A stretch of 15,972 nt of DNA from CAZNNH01 sp964574335 (GCA_964574335.1 CAZNNH010000143.1:1-15972); one strand, 5' to 3'. Shown: positions 6,953-15,800, counted from the stretch's first letter. A program made the numbers and translations. Notes: generated from the sequence alone by a model not told the origin.

Positions 6953-8249
6953 AGACCACCCGCTCGCCCGGCATGCCCTTCATCCGGAAGACCAGGGTGT
7001 CCGGACTCTGGAGATCGACCACGCCGGCCACCGCCTGGAGGCTTCCCGGCTCGATCAGGCGCCCGCCCTTCTTGCCGGCGACGTCGAGACGGAAGCGCCA
7101 CAGACCCGGGCCCTCCGCCTGGACCAGGACCGCCTCCACCCGCACGTCCCGACGGCCGGGGTTCGCCCCGCCGAGATCGAGGGCCCCGTACACCCGGCCC
7201 TCTCCTGGGTACCTCACCGTCCGCCCGTTGAAGACCACCTGGGCAGCCCCGCCAGGAACCAGCAACTGGCTCTCCCAGCTCAGCCGTCGCGGGGAGCCCA
7301 CCGCATACGGCTCTTGATCCGGCTCCGACACGCCGGACGACACCGTGTAGTCGTGGCACTGCTCGTGCGCGGCTCTGCCGTCGCTCACACAGACCCGGGC
7401 GCCGAAGCTGCCCTCGGCGTAGGTGTGCTCCCGGCGACAGGACCCCGAGTACAGCTCACCGTCGCCGAAGTCGAACGAGAACTCCAGCTCGTCGCCATCC
7501 GGGTCCCGGCTCTCGCACATGTCGAAGGTCACCGTCAGGGGAGGGTCTCCGCTGGGAGGGTCGGGCCGCACCCGGAAGACCGCCCGTGGGGGGTTGTTGT
7601 GGGCCGCCAGCGTGGTGGTGGTGGTCGTCGTCGTCGTGGTCGTGGTGGTGGTGGTGGTGGTGGTCGTCGTCGTCGTGGCGGGGGCCATGGTCGGGCTGGC
7701 GGCATCTTCGCCGCCGCCCGAGCTGGCGGCCACCGCCACGCCGCCGGCCACCGCGGCGCCTCCCGCGGCGATCCCGACAACTGCCGTGGTGGACGCCCCG
7801 CCGCCCGCCGCGAACCCAACCGGCGTCGACGGGAAGACGGCGACCGTGGCCGTCTTCACGAATGCCGCGATCGGCCTCTCGCCGCAATCGCTCTGGCTGG
7901 CCACCACCAAGGCGCCGTAGGTCTCGCTACGGGCTTCGGCGAACGACCGGTTGCTGGCCTGGATGTAGTACTCGACCTGTTTGCCGATCAGCTCCTTCCC
8001 GGGCTTGGGCAGGATGCCCATGTGGCACTGCGCCTCCGGCGACATCTCGACGTGGTACCAGTCGGCGCTGTCCTGGACCCGGAAGTACACGCGGGCGGTG
8101 GCCAGGCTGGCGGCAGGGGTCAAGCAGGCGGGCAGCTTCGGGTACTGGCCGGCCACCAGACATCCGACCGCATCGTGATCGATGGCGGGCGGCTCCGTCT
8201 CGGCAGGGGCCAAGATGGCGGCCAGGATGGCGATGAGTGCTACGGACAT
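6933..8249 (-). CDS. Exported PKD-domain protein with poly-threonine linker
   Basis: A 438-residue protein. It begins with a Sec-type signal (about 1-17), then an N-terminal domain (about 20-140) with four cysteines, a Gly/Ala-rich hydrophobic stretch (about 146-178), and a run of 22 threonines (192-213). A PKD domain (about 218-302) follows, with DFGDG at 260-264 and four cysteines, and then a beta-rich C-terminal region of about 120 residues that I cannot assign. PKD modules are extracellular beta-sandwiches found in surface proteins and glycan-degrading enzymes; no catalytic domain is visible. If the Gly/Ala stretch were a membrane helix, the cysteine-rich PKD part would face the cytoplasm, so it is more likely a linker. 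The ATG at 8249 was chosen because GGAGGT lies 4 nt upstream; a GTG at 8255 would overlap that site. Role unknown, perhaps surface binding. Confidence 0.8.
   Translation of the reverse strand: MSVALIAILAAILAPAETEPPAIDHDAVGCLVAGQYPKLPACLTPAASLATARVYFRVQDSADWYHVEMSPEAQCHMGILPKPGKELIGKQVEYYIQASNRSFAEARSETYGALVVASQSDCGERPIAAFVKTATVAVFPSTPVGFAAGGGASTTAVVGIAAGGAAVAGGVAVAASSGGGEDAASPTMAPATTTTTTTTTTTTTTTTTTTTTTLAAHNNPPRAVFRVRPDPPSGDPPLTVTFDMCESRDPDGDELEFSFDFGDGELYSGSCRREHTYAEGSFGARVCVSDGRAAHEQCHDYTVSSGVSEPDQEPYAVGSPRRLSWESQLLVPGGAAQVVFNGRTVRYPGEGRVYGALDLGGANPGRRDVRVEAVLVQAEGPGLWRFRLDVAGKKGGRLIEPGSLQAVAGVVDLQSPDTLVFRMKGMPGERVVFSFRYR
7611..7676. repeat. 66-bp ACC/ACG trinucleotide microsatellite (poly-Thr)
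   Basis: Twenty-two consecutive threonine codons on the minus strand, all ACC or ACG, in the order ACG4-ACC7-ACG-ACC-ACG4-ACC4-ACG. The ACG4-ACC block occurs twice, pointing to internal duplication as well as single-codon slippage. Length changes in units of three would keep the reading frame and vary only the linker length. Thr-rich linkers are often O-glycosylated in surface proteins, but that is inference here. Confidence 0.9.
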
Positions 8250-8289
8250 TTCCACCTCCTCGATCGTCGGCTGGGACTGGGCTGGGCCA

Positions 8290-8295
8290 ATTCTA
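8290..8295 (-). promoter_or_regulatory. Candidate -10 box for the PKD gene
   Basis: On the minus strand this reads TAGAAT, five of six consensus -10 bases, about 40 nt before the ATG at 8249. It lies in the 171-bp gap after the GH130 gene (8250-8420). No good -35 is seen. The rest of that gap shows no open frame, strong hairpin or other element that I can support. The separate promoter-like site suggests that the PKD gene can be expressed apart from the GH130 gene. Confidence 0.4.
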
Positions 8296-8420
8296 GGCCA
8301 CCCGAGCCCTGCGCCCGCGAAGCCTGTGGGTCTCTACCCCTACGAACGACATCCCGCGTCGAAGAGGCTCAGCGGCCACGTCCGGCCCGACCAGTGGCGG
8401 AAAGGACCGGCCGCCCTGCG

Positions 8421-9410
8421 CTACGGGACATCCTCGTGGTGGCCCTCGAGATGCTCGAGCACCTCGTCGACGCGGCAGAAGGCCAGGGCCGTGAAGGTGT
8501 CGGCGGCGCCGTAGTAGATGGCGATCCGGCCGCTCGGGGCGTCGTAGAGGTTCTGGCAGGGGAAGGCCACGTTGGGGACGAAGCCGACGGTCTCGTACGC
8601 CTTTTCGGGAGTCAGCAGGTAGTCGCCGCACCGCTTCAGCACCCGGTGTGGCTCCTCGAGGTCGAGCAGCGCGGCGCCGAAGCTGTAGACGTAGCCGTTA
8701 CAGGTGGTGCTGACGCCATGGTAGAAGAGCAGCCAGCCCTCCGTGGTCTCGATCGGGGTCGGCCCGGCCCCGATCTTGGTGGCCTGCCACCAGCCACGTC
8801 CCCCCTTCCCCATCACCCTCCGGTGGCAGCCCCAGTGCACGAGGTCCGGGCTCTCGCTGATGAAGATGTCGCCGAACGGGGTGTGGCCGCCGTCGCTGGG
8901 GCGGCTCAGCATCCGGTACTTGCCCCCCACCTTGCGCGGGAACAGGACGCCGTTGCGGTTGAAGGGCATCAGGGGGTTGGGCATCCGGGTCCAGGACTCG
9001 AAGTCCCGGGTCCGGCCCAGCCCGATCGAGGCCCCGTGCATGTCGTCGCACCAGACGACGTAGTAGGTCCCCTCGATCTGGACCAGGCGCGGGTCGTAAG
9101 CGTAGCTGACGGGCTCCGGACGGCCCTCTTCGTCTCTCCAGGGGATCACCTGGTCGTCGATCTCGAAGCGAAAGCCGTCCGGGCTGCGCCCGAAGTGCAG
9201 GTTGGCGCGGCCGTTCTTGTGGTCGGCGCGGAAGACGCCGACGAAGGCGCCGCGATAGGGCAGGACCGCGCTGTTGAAGATCCGGGCCGTCGAGGGGGTC
9301 GGGTTCCAGCCAATGATCGGGTTGCCGCTGAAGCGCCAGACCACGTCGTCACAGCCCTTGGGCCGCTCCTCCCACGGGAGGTTCGACAGCGGCTCACCGA
9401 CGATGCCCAT
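8421..9410 (-). CDS. GH130 beta-1,4-mannosyl-GlcNAc phosphorylase
   Basis: A 329-residue cytoplasmic-type protein (no signal peptide) of glycoside hydrolase family 130. Diagnostic segments are RIFNSAVLPY (43-52), YDPRL (105-109) with the presumed catalytic Asp106, PFNRNGVLFPRK (149-160), RPSDGGHTPFGDIF (170-183), KIGAGPTPIET (212-222) and YHGV (230-233). These closely resemble the subfamily of Bacteroides BT1033 and UhgbMP, which use phosphate to split Man-beta-1,4-GlcNAc into mannose-1-phosphate and GlcNAc during N-glycan breakdown; the comparison is from memory. The ATG at 9410 has GGAGGAG just upstream; a GTG four codons earlier would overlap that site. The gene lies 34 nt after the TIM-barrel gene, probably in one operon. 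Another beta-mannoside substrate is possible. Confidence 0.88.
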   Translation of the reverse strand: MGIVGEPLSNLPWEERPKGCDDVVWRFSGNPIIGWNPTPSTARIFNSAVLPYRGAFVGVFRADHKNGRANLHFGRSPDGFRFEIDDQVIPWRDEEGRPEPVSYAYDPRLVQIEGTYYVVWCDDMHGASIGLGRTRDFESWTRMPNPLMPFNRNGVLFPRKVGGKYRMLSRPSDGGHTPFGDIFISESPDLVHWGCHRRVMGKGGRGWWQATKIGAGPTPIETTEGWLLFYHGVSTTCNGYVYSFGAALLDLEEPHRVLKRCGDYLLTPEKAYETVGFVPNVAFPCQNLYDAPSGRIAIYYGAADTFTALAFCRVDEVLEHLEGHHEDVP

Positions 9411-9444
9411 GTGCTCCTCCACGAAAAAGGGCGGCGCGACCGGG

Positions 9445-10371
9445 TCAGCCGGAGACGCCGGCCGCTGCCAGGTAGCCGCTCATCACCTCGGCGTACTGGG
9501 GAATGGCGACCTCCGGCTCCTCGATCTCGGGGTGCCAGGCCTTCTCCCACTCGAACGAGTAGTACCCCTGGTAGCCGCCCCGGGCCAGCACGCGGACGGT
9601 CTCCTGGACGGGGATCTGGCCCCTCCCGGTCAGCACGTAGCGACGCTCCGAGCCGTCGGGGATCGAGTCCTTGAGATGGGTGTGCCGAACCCGGCTGCCG
9701 ATCTGATCGAAGGTGTGGGCCGGGGTCTCTCCTCCCGCGGCAACGGTGTGGTGGGCATCCCACAGCAGCCCCACCTCGGCGCCTCCGATCCGGGCCAGCA
9801 CGTCCTTCAGGATCTCGGAGCGGACGAAGTCGCCGTGGGTCTCCCAGAGGACGGTGACCCCGCTGCCCCGGGCGTGGTCGGCCAGGGTCACGAAGCCCGA
9901 CGCGACGCGATCGAGGATTGCGTCGCGCGGCTCGCCCTTCGGGATCCGGTCGCCGAAGACCCGTACGTGCGGACAATCCAGCGTCTGGGCCAGGTCGATG
10001 AAGCGACGTCCCTCGTCGAGCTGGGCGGCACGGGCGGCCGCCTCGGCCTCGTGCATGTGCGCCGAGGCGTCGACGCAGGCAACCCGGAGGCCGGCGGTAG
10101 CCAGGTCGCGACGGCTCCCGGCCAGCCCCGAGCCCGTCAGCTCGGCTCGCCGGGTGAGGTCCATCTCGCCCATCAGCCCGCGCAGCTCGATGGCGGAGTA
10201 ACCCAGCCGCTCCGCCTCGCCGACGATCTTCGGCCAGGGCCAGGCCGGGCAGCCCAGGGTCGAGAAGCAGATCGGCAGACGGGATCTCGGGACGGCGGCC
10301 CGCGACAGCGCGGCGCCGGACGCGGCCCCGGCCAGCGACAGCAGGAACGAGCGACGAGGGTGATGTGGCAC
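9445..10371 (-). CDS. Exported sugar isomerase/epimerase-like TIM-barrel protein
   Basis: A 308-residue protein of the xylose isomerase-like TIM-barrel (AP endonuclease 2) fold. Likely metal ligands are Glu177 (LWETHGD), Asp205 with His207/His208 (LLWDAHHT), His230 (RHTHLKD) and Glu274 (YYSFEWEKAW). The N-terminus has a twin-arginine-like signal (RRSFLLSLAG, 6-15), so it should act in the periplasm, unlike ordinary cytoplasmic isomerases. The GTG start has AGGAGG 5 nt upstream. Family members isomerise or epimerise sugars, and some act as lyases on 3-keto-glycosides together with Gfo/Idh/MocA dehydrogenases. The two exported dehydrogenases nearby make the last role attractive but unproven. 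It is the first gene of a minus-strand pair with GH130. Confidence 0.82.
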   Translation of the reverse strand: MPHHPRRSFLLSLAGAASGAALSRAAVPRSRLPICFSTLGCPAWPWPKIVGEAERLGYSAIELRGLMGEMDLTRRAELTGSGLAGSRRDLATAGLRVACVDASAHMHEAEAAARAAQLDEGRRFIDLAQTLDCPHVRVFGDRIPKGEPRDAILDRVASGFVTLADHARGSGVTVLWETHGDFVRSEILKDVLARIGGAEVGLLWDAHHTVAAGGETPAHTFDQIGSRVRHTHLKDSIPDGSERRYVLTGRGQIPVQETVRVLARGGYQGYYSFEWEKAWHPEIEEPEVAIPQYAEVMSGYLAAAGVSG

Positions 10372-10419
10372 AGCGTCCTCCTGTTCGGGCCCTGCGGGCA
10401 GCGCCCCACGACCGCCGTC

Positions 10420-10449
10420 ATCCTAGCCACCCGCGGCCCCGGGCCGCAA
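10420..10449 (-). promoter_or_regulatory. Possible promoter for the TIM-barrel/GH130 operon
   Basis: On the minus strand TTGCGG (10449-10444) and TAGGAT (10425-10420) are separated by 18 nt, at 49-78 nt before the GTG start at 10371. The matches to sigma-70 boxes are partial (about four of six each). A perfect 7-1-7 palindrome lies in the spacer and overlaps the -35. Confidence 0.3.
10433..10447. promoter_or_regulatory. Perfect 15-nt palindrome, possible operator
   Basis: GCGGCCC-C-GGGCCGC is a perfect inverted repeat with a one-base centre. A third arm, GCGGCC at 10451-10456, can pair with the right half. It sits between the divergent genes, inside the possible minus-strand promoter. It could be a regulator-binding site, but GC-rich palindromes arise easily by chance in such DNA and no regulator gene is in the window. 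Confidence 0.25.
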
Positions 10450-10490
10450 GGCGGCCGGGTCCGGCGGCGAGGGCGTCGGTCGCCGTGGCG

Positions 10491-10496
10491 TATAAT
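10491..10496 (+). promoter_or_regulatory. Consensus -10 box of the RND efflux operon
   Basis: A perfect TATAAT stands alone in very GC-rich DNA, 107 nt before the TTG start at 10603. No recognisable -35 lies 16-18 nt upstream, which hints at a promoter needing an activator. Transcription would start near 10503, giving a leader of about 100 nt. Nothing else supportable is seen in the rest of the 231-bp divergent region apart from the minus-strand promoter candidate and the palindrome. Confidence 0.55.
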
Positions 10497-10602
10497 GCCG
10501 CCCACTGCGTCGGGTCGGCCCGCTCGTCCCCGCCCACCCCGCCGACAGGACGGACACGCGTGCCTCTCATCGAGCCAAACCACCGAACCACAGGAGGGTG
10601 TC

Positions 10603-11907
10603 TTGAGGCTCTGGCTCCTATTCCCCCTGAGCGTGCTGGTCGCCGCCAGCTCCGCCGCCGAGACGTCCTCCCCGACCACCCTGAGCTTCGATCAGGCCCT
10701 CGAGCGGGCCCTCTCCGCCAACGCGACGGTGGCAAGGGCGCAGGCCGAGGTCGAGGCCGCGGACGCCCAACGGCGCACCGCCCTCTCCTATCTGTTCCCG
10801 CGGCTGCAGGCGACCGGGGGACTGGTCCGGAACAGCAAGGAGGTCTCGTTCGGCGGCGGTGATTTCGCCCGGGTGATCCTCCCCCTCAATGACTGGAACC
10901 TGCGGCTGACGGTCTCCCAGCCGATCTTCGCCGGCCTGCGGGACCTTCGAACCTACCGGCAGGCCAAGGAAGGGATCCGGGGCGCGCAGCAGGGGGCACG
11001 TGCCACCGAAGACCGGATCCTGCTGAAGGTGGCCGTCGACTACCTCACGGTGGTGCAGGGAGATGCCCTGGTCGCCGTCGAGGAGCAGTCGCTCGAACTG
11101 GCCCGGAGGCGGCTCAAGCAATCCCAGGACTTCTTCGACGCCGGAGAGGTCACCCAGGTCGACGTGCTGCGGGCCGAGTCCTCGCTCAAGGCGGCCGAGC
11201 GCCGGCTGGCCCTGGCCCACCGGGAGCGGGAGGTAGCGGCCGGCCAGCTCCGCGTCGACCTCGACCTGGACGGCGAGATCCGCGTCGCCGAGCCCTCCCC
11301 CGACCTCCCTCCGCGCCCCGGGGAAGGCGATCTCCTCGCCCAGGCCGCAGAGAGCCGGGCCGACGTACGCCAGGCACGGATCGCCCTCCACGTCGCCGAG
11401 CTCGAGGTGAGCAAGCAGAAGGGCGCCTACCTGCCGGTGGTCACCGCTGACGCCGGCTACGTCCGCCAGAAGACGGCCTTTCCGGCCGAGGAGTACGGCT
11501 ACGCGGCGCTGCGGGTGGCGGTGCCGATCTGGCAATCCGGCGAGGTCGCCGCGCGGGTGGCCGGGGCTCGGGTGCGCCAGCGCCAGGCACAGCTCGCGCT
11601 CGAGGAGGTCGAGCGGTCGGTGCGGGAGGACGTTCGCCGCGCCATCTTGGACGCCGAAACGGCGGCCCGGACCCTGGCGCTCTCGCAAGAGGAGCTCACC
11701 GCGACCGAGGCCGAGTATCAGCAGGTCTTCGAGCTCTACCAGAGCCAGGAAGCGACGTCCCTCGATCTCCAGACCACCGAGGCGACCCTGGCCGACGCTC
11801 GCCGCACCGTCGTCAACAGCCGTCTGGCTCGTATCCTCGCCGAGCTCGGCATCCACTTCGCAGCCGGCGACTTGAAGTCCGTGGTCCTGAAGGAGGCCCA
11901 CCCGTGA
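10603..11907 (+). CDS. TolC-family outer-membrane efflux protein
   Basis: A 434-residue protein with a Sec signal (MRLWLLFPLSVLVAASSAAE) followed by two outer-membrane efflux repeats. These repeats are long heptad-rich helices (for example about 30-60, 125-215, 330-420), with beta-strand segments such as LRLTVSQPIFAG (100-111) and YAALRVAVPIW. Homologues form trimeric channels that carry substrates from the pump across the outer membrane. The start is TTG at 10603, fixed by GGAGGG 4 nt upstream and an immediate signal peptide; the frame stays open far upstream to 9274, but that part lies antisense to the GH130 and TIM-barrel genes and has shadow composition. The stop overlaps the adaptor start (GTGA). 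It is the first gene of the three-gene efflux operon. Confidence 0.9.
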   Translation: MRLWLLFPLSVLVAASSAAETSSPTTLSFDQALERALSANATVARAQAEVEAADAQRRTALSYLFPRLQATGGLVRNSKEVSFGGGDFARVILPLNDWNLRLTVSQPIFAGLRDLRTYRQAKEGIRGAQQGARATEDRILLKVAVDYLTVVQGDALVAVEEQSLELARRRLKQSQDFFDAGEVTQVDVLRAESSLKAAERRLALAHREREVAAGQLRVDLDLDGEIRVAEPSPDLPPRPGEGDLLAQAAESRADVRQARIALHVAELEVSKQKGAYLPVVTADAGYVRQKTAFPAEEYGYAALRVAVPIWQSGEVAARVAGARVRQRQAQLALEEVERSVREDVRRAILDAETAARTLALSQEELTATEAEYQQVFELYQSQEATSLDLQTTEATLADARRTVVNSRLARILAELGIHFAAGDLKSVVLKEAHP

Positions 11908-12803
11908 CACTGCGTCGCGTCTACCTGGTCTTCATCCTGCTGGTCGGCGCCCTGGCCGCGTGCTCTCGCAGCGCTCCCGGGCCGGCCGCCGCTCAAGCCC
12001 CCGCGCCTCCCCTGCCGGAGGACGTCCAGGGCGTGGTGGCGGTGGCGACGGAGCCGGCCGCCGCCGAGGCCCGCGACAGCCGCCTCAGCCTCACTGGCGA
12101 GTTCGTCTCGCCGGTGGTCTCGCGCCTCGTCGCCCGCACCGGCGGACGAGTCGGCCGGATCCTGGTGGACGAGGGGATGTCGGTCCGGAAGGACCAGCCG
12201 CTGCTCGAGCTGGAGACCCAGTACCTGGACCTCGACGTCCGCCGAGCGGAGGCCGAGCTGGCGCGGGCGGAGGCGATCGCCCGTGACGCCCACCGGGACC
12301 TCGAGCGGAAGCAGGGGCTCCTGGCCAAGGGGTCGGTCCCGCAGGCGGTCCACGATCGGTCGTTGGCCGCCGCCGAGCAGGCCGCCGCGGGTGAGGCGGC
12401 CGCCCAGACGGCGCTGGCCCTGGCCCGCCAGCGTCTGGCCGACGCGGTGCTCGTCTCCCCCATCGACGGGGTGGTGGCCGAACGGCTCACCGACGTGGGC
12501 GAGCGGCTCACCGAGGGCACGGTGGCGTTCGTGCTCAAGCAGACCGCCCCGCTTCGCCTGCAGCTCCGGGTCCCCGAGCGTTACCTGGCCGAGGTCGAGG
12601 TGGGGCGGGAGATCCAGGCCTCCGTCGACCCGTACCCCGGGAGGACCTTCAAGGGCCGGATCACCCTGGTCGGCCAGACCATCGAGACCGCCACCCGGAC
12701 CTTCCTGGTGGAGGCCGAGTTCCCCAACCGGGACCGCCGCCTCAGGCCCGGGATGTTCGCCCGCATCTCCACCGACCTCGTGCTGCAGGCGGCCGGGGGC
12801 TAG
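11904..12803 (+). CDS. RND efflux periplasmic adaptor (membrane fusion protein), lipoprotein
   Basis: A 299-residue lipoprotein with a lipobox LAAC (17-20, Cys20) after a hydrophobic signal. The first barrel-sandwich half is GGRVGRILVDEGMSVRKDQP (80-99), followed by a helical hairpin (about 105-180), the second half LVSPIDGVVAERL, then a beta-barrel domain ending LRPGMFARI. Adaptors join the inner-membrane pump to the TolC channel. At 299 residues it is shorter than many adaptors (about 350-400), because little remains after the beta-barrel, so the C-terminal membrane-proximal domain appears reduced or absent. The GTG start has AAGGAGG 7 nt upstream and overlaps the preceding stop by 4 nt. 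The pump gene follows after 3 nt. Confidence 0.9.
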   Translation: MTLRRVYLVFILLVGALAACSRSAPGPAAAQAPAPPLPEDVQGVVAVATEPAAAEARDSRLSLTGEFVSPVVSRLVARTGGRVGRILVDEGMSVRKDQPLLELETQYLDLDVRRAEAELARAEAIARDAHRDLERKQGLLAKGSVPQAVHDRSLAAAEQAAAGEAAAQTALALARQRLADAVLVSPIDGVVAERLTDVGERLTEGTVAFVLKQTAPLRLQLRVPERYLAEVEVGREIQASVDPYPGRTFKGRITLVGQTIETATRTFLVEAEFPNRDRRLRPGMFARISTDLVLQAAGG

Positions 12804-12806
12804 CCG

Positions 12807-15800
12807 ATGCAGAAGCTGGCCGAGATCTGCGTCCGGCGCCCGGTCTTCACCTGGGTGCTGATCCTCTCCCTGGTCGTGATCGGCCTGTTCTCCTTCGCCC
12901 GCCTCGGCGTCGACCGCTTCCCCAAGATCGAGTTCCCCTTCGTCACCATCAGCACCCGGTTGGTCGGCGCCGCCCCCGAGGAGATCGAGACCGAGATCAC
13001 CGACAAGATCGAGGAGGCGGTCAACACCATCAGCGGCATCGACCAGCTCACCTCGATCTCCGCCGAGGGCGTCTCCCAGGTCATCGTGATGTTCGAGCTC
13101 GAAAAGGACGCCGACGTGGCCGCCCAGGAGGTGCGAGACCGCGTCAACAGCGTGCTCCGCGACCTGCCCCGCGACGCCGACCCGCCGGTGATCGAGAAGA
13201 TCGACCCCGACGCCACCCCGGTCCTGTCGCTGGCGGTGTCCGCCTCGGCCCCGATCCGCGACGTCACCGAGTACGCCGACAAGGTACTGCGCCGGCGGCT
13301 GGAGCCGGTGCTCGGCGTCGGTCAGATCAAGCTGATCGGCGGGCGCAAGCGCCAGATCAACGTGATCGCCGATCCGGCGCGGCTGGCCGCCCTCGGGCTC
13401 ACCGCCGCAGACCTGGCGGGCGCCCTCGCCTCCCAGAACGCCCAGCTCCCCGGTGGCCGGGTCGAGCAGGGGCTGCGCGATCTCACCCTGCGCACCTACG
13501 GGCGGGTGACCCGTCCCGAGGCCTTCGGCGAGATCGTGATCGCCAACCGCAACGGCTACCCGATTCGCGTGGCCGACGTGGCCACCGTCGAGGACGGCAT
13601 GCAGGAGGCCGAATCGGTGGCGGTGGTGAGCGGAGAGCCGGCGGTGGTGCTGGAGATCCGCAAGCAGTCGGGGACCAACTCCATCGAGGTGGTCGACCGG
13701 ATCAAGGACCGCGTCTTTCAGATCCAACAGACCCTGCCCGAGGGTTACCGCATCGACTTCCTGCGCGACGAGTCGGAGTACATCGTCTCGGCGGTGCGCG
13801 CGGTGGAGGAGCACCTGATGCTGGGGGCGCTGTTCGCGGCCACCGTGGTCTGGTTCTTCCTCAGGCGCTTCCGGCCCACCCTGATCTCCGCCATCGCCAT
13901 CCCCACCTCGCTGGTCGCGACCTTCGGCGCCATCTACTTCATGGGGCTCACCCTGAACATCCTCACCCTGCTCGCCCTGGCGCTGGTGGTGGGTATCGTC
14001 ATCGACGACGCGGTGATCGTGCTCGAGAACATCTTCCGCTTCATGGAAGAGAAGCAGATGTCCCCGATGCGGGCCGCCGTGGAAGGGACCCGCGAGATCG
14101 GTCTGGCGGTGCTGGCCACCAGCCTCTCGCTGATCGCGGTGTTCCTGCCGGTGGCCTTCATGGGCGGCATCGTCGGTCGTTTCATGAACTCCTTCGGCGT
14201 CACCATGGCCTTCGCCATCGCGGTCTCGCTGCTGGTGGCGTTCACGCTGACGCCGATGCTCTCGTCGCGATGGCTGCGCCCCAAGGAGATCGAGACCGAG
14301 AGATCCTCACGCGAGCACGGCGTCTATGCCTGGACCGAGCGGACCTACCTGTCCCTGCTCGACTGGACCATGGCCCACCGCTGGGTGCTGGTGGCGCTGA
14401 TGGCGCTGGTCTTCCTCTCCACGGTGCCCCTCGCCATCATCGCCAACAAGAACTTCCTCCCCCGCGACGACGAGAGTCAGTTCGAGGTGGTGGTGCGCGC
14501 CCCGGAGGGCTCCAGCCTGGAGAGCACCAAGACCATCGTGGAGTCCATCGCTGGCCGGGTCCGGCAGCTCCCTGGCGTCCAGAGCACCCTCACCACCATC
14601 GGCGCCGATCCCCAGAACACCTTCAACCTGGGGCGCGTCTACGTGAAGCTGCTGCCGGTCAAGCAGCGCGGGCTGGACCAGTACTCGATCATGGCCAAGA
14701 TCCGCACCGGGGTGCTCTCCCAGTACCGGCGCCTCGACCTGCGGGCCCAGGTCCAGCCGGTGGCCGCCTTCGGCACCGGGAACAACGCCGAGATCCAGTT
14801 CTGGATCGGCGGCCCCGATCTGGACCAGCTCGCGCAGTACGCCGACGTCGTGATGCAGAGGCTCCGGGCCATGCCCGGGGCCGTCGACGCCGACACCAAC
14901 CTGGTGGTGGGCAAGCCCGAGCTGGGCGTCCACATCGACCGCGCCAAGGCCGGCGACCTCGGAGTCCGCGTCCAGGACGTGGCCAGCACCCTCAACATGT
15001 TGGTCGGGGGCCTGAAGGTCACCGACTACTACGAGGGGAGCGAGCAGTACGAGGTCCACCTGCGCGCCGACCCGGGCGACCGGCGCGACCAGGAGGGCAT
15101 CGCCCAGGCCGAGGTGCCGTCGCCACGAGGCCCGGTGCCGTTGCGGGACGTGGTCCGCTTCGAAGAGAGCACCGGCCCCTCGTTGATCAACCGGCTCTCC
15201 CGACAGCGCCAGGTGCTGATGTTCGCCAACACCCTGCCGGGGACCTCCGCCCAGACCATCATGGATGGCCTGGTGGCCGCCGCCGACGAGCTTGAGATGC
15301 CGCCCGAGTACACCTACGGCTTCACCGGCCGCTCGCGCGAGCAGGGCCGGGCGGCAGTGAACTTCCTGATCGCCTTCATGGCCTCGATCATCTTCATGTA
15401 CCTGATCCTGGCCGCCCAGTTCGAGAGCTGGATCCACCCCATCACCATCCTGCTGGCGCTGCCGATGACGGTCCCGTTCGCCTTGCTGACGATCGTGCTG
15501 CTCAACCAGTCGATCAACATCTACTCGTCGCTAGGGATCCTGGTGCTGTTCGGCATCGTCAAGAAGAACGGAATCCTGCAGGTGGACCACATGAACGGCC
15601 TCCGTGCCCAGGGCCTGTCGCGGGCCGAGGCGATCCGCCAGGCCAACCGGGACCGGCTGCGGCCGATCCTGATGACCACCCTCTCCTTCGTGGCGGGGAT
15701 GATCCCGCTGGTGGTCTCGAGCGGCACCGGCTCCGCCACCAACCGCGCCATCGGCACGGTGATCATCGGCGGCCAGACCCTGGCCCTTCTGCTGACGCTT

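Noticed and set aside
7611..7676. Tandem repeat considered as a CRISPR or regulatory array
   Set aside because: It is a pure trinucleotide run in frame with a coding gene, with no spacers.
7314..9674. 786-residue plus-strand frame
   Set aside because: It is antisense to the PKD and GH130 genes, which have clear domain motifs. Its Gly/Arg run is the reverse reading of the Thr microsatellite.
9274..10602. Long upstream extension of the TolC-like frame
   Set aside because: It runs antisense through the GH130 and TIM-barrel genes. The TTG at 10603 has a good Shine-Dalgarno and begins a proper signal peptide.
11736..13814. 692-residue open frame on the minus strand
   Set aside because: Antisense to the adaptor and pump genes, with low-complexity Asp/Gly/Leu/His composition typical of shadow frames. 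The similar long minus-strand frames at 2965-4581, 4677-6014 and 14307-15437 are rejected for the same reason.
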